In this document: positions 58,501 to 64,000 of the stretch, piece after piece
Numbering within the stretch: the first letter of the stretch is position 1
Layout of the letters: every line of letters starts with the position of its first letter
Assembly (NCBI RefSeq): GCF_000221225.1
Contig: NW_006383032.1
Coordinates: 6,493,213 to 6,557,212 of the forward strand
Length of the DNA: 64,000 nt
Source: Thermochaetoides thermophila DSM 1495
Taxonomy: Eukaryota > Ascomycota > Sordariomycetes > Sordariales > Chaetomiaceae
Reading direction: 5' to 3'
Program-made: the position numbers and the translations under genes
The notes under the pieces: generated by a model
Databases searched by the model: none
What the model was told of the DNA's origin: nothing
Seen by the model: only the letters and a program-made list of their open reading frames with translations

Positions 58501-61500
58501 TGTTGTTGCACGTGTGGGTGTGTGGTCTGGGACCTACTATTTAAGATAAGCGTGTGGTGTGCTTGTTTAGTGCCGCAGGCCGAGACGGCGGCGACGCCGT
58601 GTGGCTGGCTGTGGGGAGGTTGCGTCGGGGATGGTGTGGTCGCGCGTTGCCAATACAATCGCCGTACGACACATCTTTGCGGGTGTGCTCTCTATCTTTG
58701 ATTGCGACGTCGGACTGCTCGGAGTTGACTGGCAGGAGATGCTGATCACTGGGTCCCTCAGGGCTGTGGATAAGTTTGACTGAGGCCGCGTGGGTGGGTT
58801 GTCAGCCGTGGTAGGTCTGGGAAGTGTCCCCGATGGACTGGCTGACACGCCTGCAGCGCCAGAGATGGCGTGGATGGTGTCAACCGGTTTTTACTTGTTA
58901 TGTCTTTCTTGAACGAGCGAGAGACATGATGCCAACTGTCACAGCAGATAGTCGTGGGTCATGCAGCTCTCCCGTGTCTAGGACAACGAGATATGGGAAC
59001 ACTTGGACAGTCTTTTCTGCGTCAAGTCTGCGGTTTTGTTCTGGTTGCCTGTTGCTCAGCCCTCCCAACATGTTCTCGGCGAACGGCATGGCAGAGATAG
59101 AAACGCCTGGAGGATATGCAATATCGGGCTCCTTCTGGACGGCAGAGTTGGGGCGTAATTAGGGAGACGTGGTGTAGGTGTAAGTGCCCTGCGGCGCGGG
59201 GGGTTGCGCTACCGTTCCGGATGCTGTGAGATCACGTCAGCGTTTGAGCCGTCGTCCCGTTAGCCCATCCCCTTTTCGATAGGTAGCGTCGTGGAGGTGG
59301 TGCAGCGTCAGTATCCAAGCCCCAGGAAAATGCTCTTGTAAAAGGATGCCAAATCGGGCCCCGGCTTAATGATTGGCGATCTGTGGGGGTGGGGTACTTG
59401 GGAAAGGTAGCAAATCTGGGGAGACTATCACCCGACAAAGTCTTGTCCCTTGACAAAAACATATTGCTCGGCTCATCCCTCGGGATTTAATACTCCACTG
59501 TGTCAAAGGATGACGGGTATCTCTGGAAAAATTGTCCCCGGATTACTGACACTTGCAAAGCGCGGCACTTGCTTTGCTTTTCGAAATTGTTGACAAACAG
59601 CTGGAACCGAACGCGTAGCCGCCCACAGGCATATTTACCAGACAAGCCGCGCTGGGCGAGCAACCAATAGTAGAAGAACCACGTACAAACCACCAGACGC
59701 GTCAAAAGCGGGCATGACGTTTTCTCTTCACCGCAACTTCGAGCAGCAGAGAGGCAATGATATTACGTCTTGGGTGGTGGTCGGCATGCGGGCCAAGGCT
59801 CCCTGATCTCAAGCGCCGCAATCCTACAATCGGCATGTCCAGATCATTGATCTTTGCCACTGCGCAAACTGCAGCACCACAGCCAATCGCTTCTCCCCCA
59901 TGATGTCCAGGAAGTCCATGGGTGCCGGGGGCCGGGCCCGGTTGTCCGACTCTGAATGCTCAACAAATTTGCAGACACGAAATGCATGCCTGCCGTTGCC
60001 GGCTTGCTGTCGGGGAGCTGATTGGATGTATTGCGTCCAAGTGACCGCCGGAGAGTTCTGGAGGTCTGTTCCAGAACATTACCGCGGGAATTGCCGCCAG
60101 GCTCGGTGCTGATAGCGTCGGGTTAGCTGCTGTTGGTAGTGTTTCGGCTCCCCAGAAGCACTCCAGCTATTTGGGTCAGGGCACTGGAGATCTTGCTGGT
60201 GTCATCGGGCTTCCCCGCAAACACAAGGGTCCGACATAGCCGCCAAGCTTCTGGGGACAGCTCGCTAACGCAGGATTACAATCTTATGCAAGCGCCTTTC
60301 CGTGGTAAGAAATCATTGAAAGCCTGGCCCGCTCGAAGCCAGTGGCCCTTGATGAAAGGACAGTTGTTTCACGCCACCTGAGCGCATTGTTTTGGTGGCA
60401 GTGATTCTGAGGGAGTGCATTTAGTGTTGGTTCCTGACTTTTTTTTCCTGTCACTCGTAGAGTTTGGGTCAAAAATGGCGACTACGCAAGTGAGAAGCAG
60501 CTGAGCAACCGGTCCCGGATGCCGTATCGGTGTCATATAGCGAGGCATGTTGTTATACATCATAGGCTTAGGCTAGAGGCAGCAGTCTGCGGTAGATGAG
60601 GTGGTGATATCGGAGTGCGTTATTACCCCTCCATCGACAAAATGGGAAAATGATAAGCCATTCCGATTAGGGCTTTGTCAGATCTCAGATTCTTTTTTCA
60701 TACCTCCCTCCCCGGAAGAACGATGGAAGTGAACGCGCAATCATTGGTGAGTTGTAGGTGAGACCTTCCGTTGGATGCAGAGTTCTTGGGGTGGTGGCCG
60801 TCAGCAGGCACAACAGCAGGTGCGATAAGGCGATACGATGAGGGTGCCCCGCGGCGGGACAGGACCCCCACGCCCCACGGGGACGAGGGCTTGGCATTCG
60901 TCAGGGGTCCTTCCCCACACTTGACCATGCCCACTCAACGGTTTCCAGCGCTCATCAACTTCGACTCAGCAACGATCCTGCCGACGCCACAGTACATAGG
61001 CCAAAATGAGATTGCACCGCGATCGTCTATCACATGAAGATACCGACGCAGCAGAATCTGAGAATCAGCTTGTGCAATAAGCTCGATGCTCGATCAGCCC
61101 ACTACTTGAGCAGATAAAGCTAAGCTAATGCAGGGCCTGGCCCTGAAATTTGGACCTTGATGCTGCGTTTGCCTCAAGCGCATGCATGTCATTCCACTTT
61201 GTTGTGGAAAGGGCATCGTAACAGCAAGTGCGGCTTCCAGCTTCTGTGTTTTGGAACGCTCTCGGATTGGAGCGCTTTTGTCGTTTCATTTCGAAGACTT
61301 TCGACTCATCCTTGGCGTCTTTCTAAGAGGTGACCAGCTACCTCAAGGTTATCTTTCGTCCTTGGCTTGACAACCTCGGGGCTCAGTCCAACACCATTCG
61401 CTGTGGACTCAAGACATTAGCCAAATGCTGACGTCTCGAACCTGTTTTTGGTCCCCAGAACTCGACTGAGGATCGTGACCTGCGTCCCAGAACTTCCATT

Positions 61501-64000
61501 CCACGGATTCCCAGTTCCATCATGGCCATTCCCCGGTTGATAATCCGTGTCACAGATGCAGCCCTTGCGCCCGGCATCCATGGTTTCATGGTAGTCTCAC
61601 CCGCGCTCGTTCGCCTCCTCCCGCAACGCTACCATGAGCAAGACAGCCTTGGTCACAGCAGCGCACTAAGCACCGGCTGTAACTTGCTTCTCATCCGACC
61701 AGGAAGCTCTGGCTATGGTTTGAAGCTGCCTAAGTCCCACTGCCACTGGGCTTTGTGACATCGCGCCCGGCCCATGATCCATCCCAAGAGACGCTGTACC
61801 AAGCAGCCCGCTCAACTTTAACTTACGATACAACCTGCCTGCGCATTGACTATATCTCCAAAACGCCACAGAGATAACGGCATGTCACAGGTGATGTTGA
61901 ATTGCTCTACCACTATGTGTGGGATAGATCGGCCCAGTGTTTTCTTTTGACGGGTCACACTAAGCCAAGCGGTGACTTTGGCTATTTTTGTCAACAGCCT
62001 GCGAGTCTTTCATCTTTTACCCCTTCCAATCTTAACACCTAGCGTCACTGAAAGGACATACTCTCACGTAGCCACAACTTTTGCCAATGTGCCGGTGTTT
62101 AGCAACACAACCGGAGCCTTCTTCCTATCAGGCAGCTTTATCAACATACATGGTCCCATCCAGCCAACGTGGGGGATATTCGACAATCAAGACTTGTTCC
62201 TGGGTTAATTTGACCGACTGGCGGGGCACCGGGAATCGCGCTGGCCGCAAGGATAGTGCTGCAGCCTAACACAGAGTGCGCCGCCCCAGGAGCGACATGT
62301 TCAAGCTCTACCGCAGCTAAACCATCATCTCCCCGCTGATAACCATCCCAAGACCTGTGATCACAGGCGTTTCCAAACTGCACTAGAATTCCCTATCTTG
62401 TAGCCAGACTCGCCATAGCAAAATGCCATATCAATCACAATCGAGAAAGTAACGAATGAAAATCAGCAGCTACAGTATCGGGCAGTGACACCGCTCTTTG
62501 GAGACTCTAGTTCATGAGAACATGAACCGGATTATTGGAGCCGTTTACGGCTATATTTCGTACGGACCATGGCACCCAACATTACAACACGCCATCCAGG
62601 GCCAGTATGTCCGATATGATGGCTCACATCCCCCCCTATCACAACCACGGGAGTCTCAAGTTAGCAGAATCGGATGGCCGATTCGGATGCCACTCTCTGT
62701 AGGGACTGTCCACTGCCATATCACCATCCCAACATGTCATAAAAAAGGGTCAAGAGCAGGAAGTAAATAGCCGTCATACCAAGCTGACATCTGGACTGAC
62801 CGGGTTTACGGCTAATCTCGAGGCTCAGAAGTAGAAACTGACAGGACAGTTACGGATTAATCTCTCCTTAGGGGATTTGGTCTCTGCCACATTGTTTGAG
62901 TTTAGTACGTCATTTGTGACGTCAGTTTAACAAGACATCCGTAACAAACAGTTGGCTTTTGTCCTAGACACACCGGTTCATGCAACAGAAGGGAAGGTAG
63001 ATGTATGTTTGTCGTGACCCCCCGATAGTACGCAGCCATCCTGATCGGCTTATTATGGCCCACAGCAGGCTCTCAACCTGTACAAAGTCAATTCGACATA
63101 TTTCACAATATAGATAACATCCGGGGAGTCTGCAAAAAAACGGTACGAGATGCAGCTGCAAGTGTCTTTTTCTGGCTTCTCCTTGCAGGCTGAGTCTCAT
63201 CAGGACGGTTGCATTTGACGAGTCTAGAACACTCGGCGGGTGAGCAGGACCAGACAACGGCCCAAGTCCCAGTGAGCCTTCCAAGAAAGCTGTCAACAAA
63301 TACTATGATTTTGCCGCGCTTCTGTCGCGGCTGTCATATCTGAACTAGCCGCAATTCTTGGAAATTAAGGCTCAATCCGAACATCTGTGACATCCATCTG
63401 CTTATTGCTTCTCACTTGCCCCTGAATAATGTGGCAAACCCAGACAACTGACAAGACGTTCTTGCCACTCTGTTATCTCGTCACAACCCCGCTGCCGCGG
63501 CCTTTTTTTTCTGCGTCTCTGTCGGCATCGACCAGGAAGAAGAGCGGAAAGAGAACAAAAGCCAGAGATGGTTCTGTTACAGAGCGGCTTTTTGGTGTCT
63601 TGTGTGTTCTGAGACTTCAATCTTCCAAGTCAGGCATCCATCAAGACCCGCTAGGCATGCAGTTTACGGTCTTCGGTACCGGGTCTATCGCTCGGTGTCT
63701 TTCGCTCAAACGGCTTGTCTCCGTCATGTCTCCATACAATACTGCAGCAATATATCCAATTGCATATGCGAGCCGCGGCTTGCGTGCCTTTTCTGACGAG
63801 GTGCATACACCGAATGGGTCGCGGTCAGCGGCTCTTGTGGCCGGTGTTTACCGAACTTGCCTAACTTACTGCAAAGGATAGCTCAAAGAGCGAAAAGGTT
63901 TGAGACAAACTAGCCATCTGATCAATTATTCCAAGACTTTGTGTTACCTACCGTTTGCGAGCGGCTGGTATATGTCTGTCACCGACTCGGTTTCTTCCCC
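55569..64000. other. 8.4-kb region downstream of creA without recognisable genes
   Basis: The creA 3' UTR occupies the first part, which is T-rich. Further on there are only short overlapping open frames (longest about 172 codons at 56537-57055) with no domain, signal peptide or coherent splice structure. A gene whose start or end lies beyond 64000 cannot be excluded. No tRNA, rRNA or transposon signature is seen. Confidence 0.55.
58309..58336. repeat. 8-bp inverted repeat
   Basis: The arms GCGGATAG and CTATCCGC are separated by 12 bp in gene-free DNA, with a pyrimidine-rich stretch before them. A symmetrical factor site or a small RNA hairpin are both possible; nothing nearby decides. Confidence 0.35.

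Noticed and set aside
1..64000. CRISPR arrays, secondary-metabolite cluster, transposase or reverse-transcriptase genes, dispersed 5S rRNA
   Set aside because: None was seen: no regularly spaced repeats, no PKS/NRPS motifs, no integrase or RT motifs, and no 5S-like sequence on reading both strands.

Overview
This 64-kb window is nuclear DNA of a filamentous ascomycete, most likely a Sordariomycete. The evidence is the gene set: a VIB-1/XprG-type Ndt80 factor, a CreA/CRE-1 repressor and an APSES-type factor. The introns are short (about 50-190 nt, GTRNGT...YAG with CTRAC-like branch sites), and several tRNA genes carry introns. I recognise eight intact or window-truncated protein genes, one decayed gene and four tRNA genes. 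Gene density is low: five gene-free blocks of 7-8.5 kb separate the genes.

Layout, left half. The window opens inside a vib-1-like gene (+), whose visible exons are 71-268 and 462-2205. After an 8-kb gap comes a cyclin L-type cyclin (-, 10167-11084). A broken, internally deleted copy of a fungal SLIP-GC-like dynamin-type GTPase lies at 12549-13765. A CNS1/TTC4 Hsp90-Hsp70 co-chaperone gene (+, 14725-16008) is convergent with a five-exon-junction-verified, four-exon APSES/KilA-N-type regulator (-, 16423-19964). That regulator is divergent, across 8.4 kb, from DNA topoisomerase II (+, 28384-34100).

Layout, right half. tRNA-Val(AAC, -) and an intron-containing tRNA-His(GTG, +) lie between TOP2 and a secreted, Cys-rich, probably GPI-anchored protein (-, 37198-38001). 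An AT-richer gene-free tract with a tRNA-Phe(GAA, +) follows. Next come a six-exon RAD51-paralog ATPase (-, 45604-47201) and a second tRNA-Phe(GAA, -). A long promoter region leads to the carbon catabolite repressor gene creA/cre-1 (+, 54255-55568). The last 8.4 kb holds no gene I can support.

The genes do not form a single pathway or an obvious cluster. They are housekeeping genes (TOP2, CNS1, cyclin L, RAD51 paralog, tRNAs) mixed with three transcriptional regulators (VIB-1-like, APSES-type, CreA), and these regulators sit next to unusually long intergenic DNA. I found no convincing undescribed multi-gene system. The observations most worth following are: an N-terminal SLLNPEP motif shared by two unrelated transcription-factor families; an upstream ORF plus a possible leader intron and a cluster of CreA-type sites before creA; the eroded GTPase gene; and the inverted tRNA-Phe pair that differs only inside the intron.
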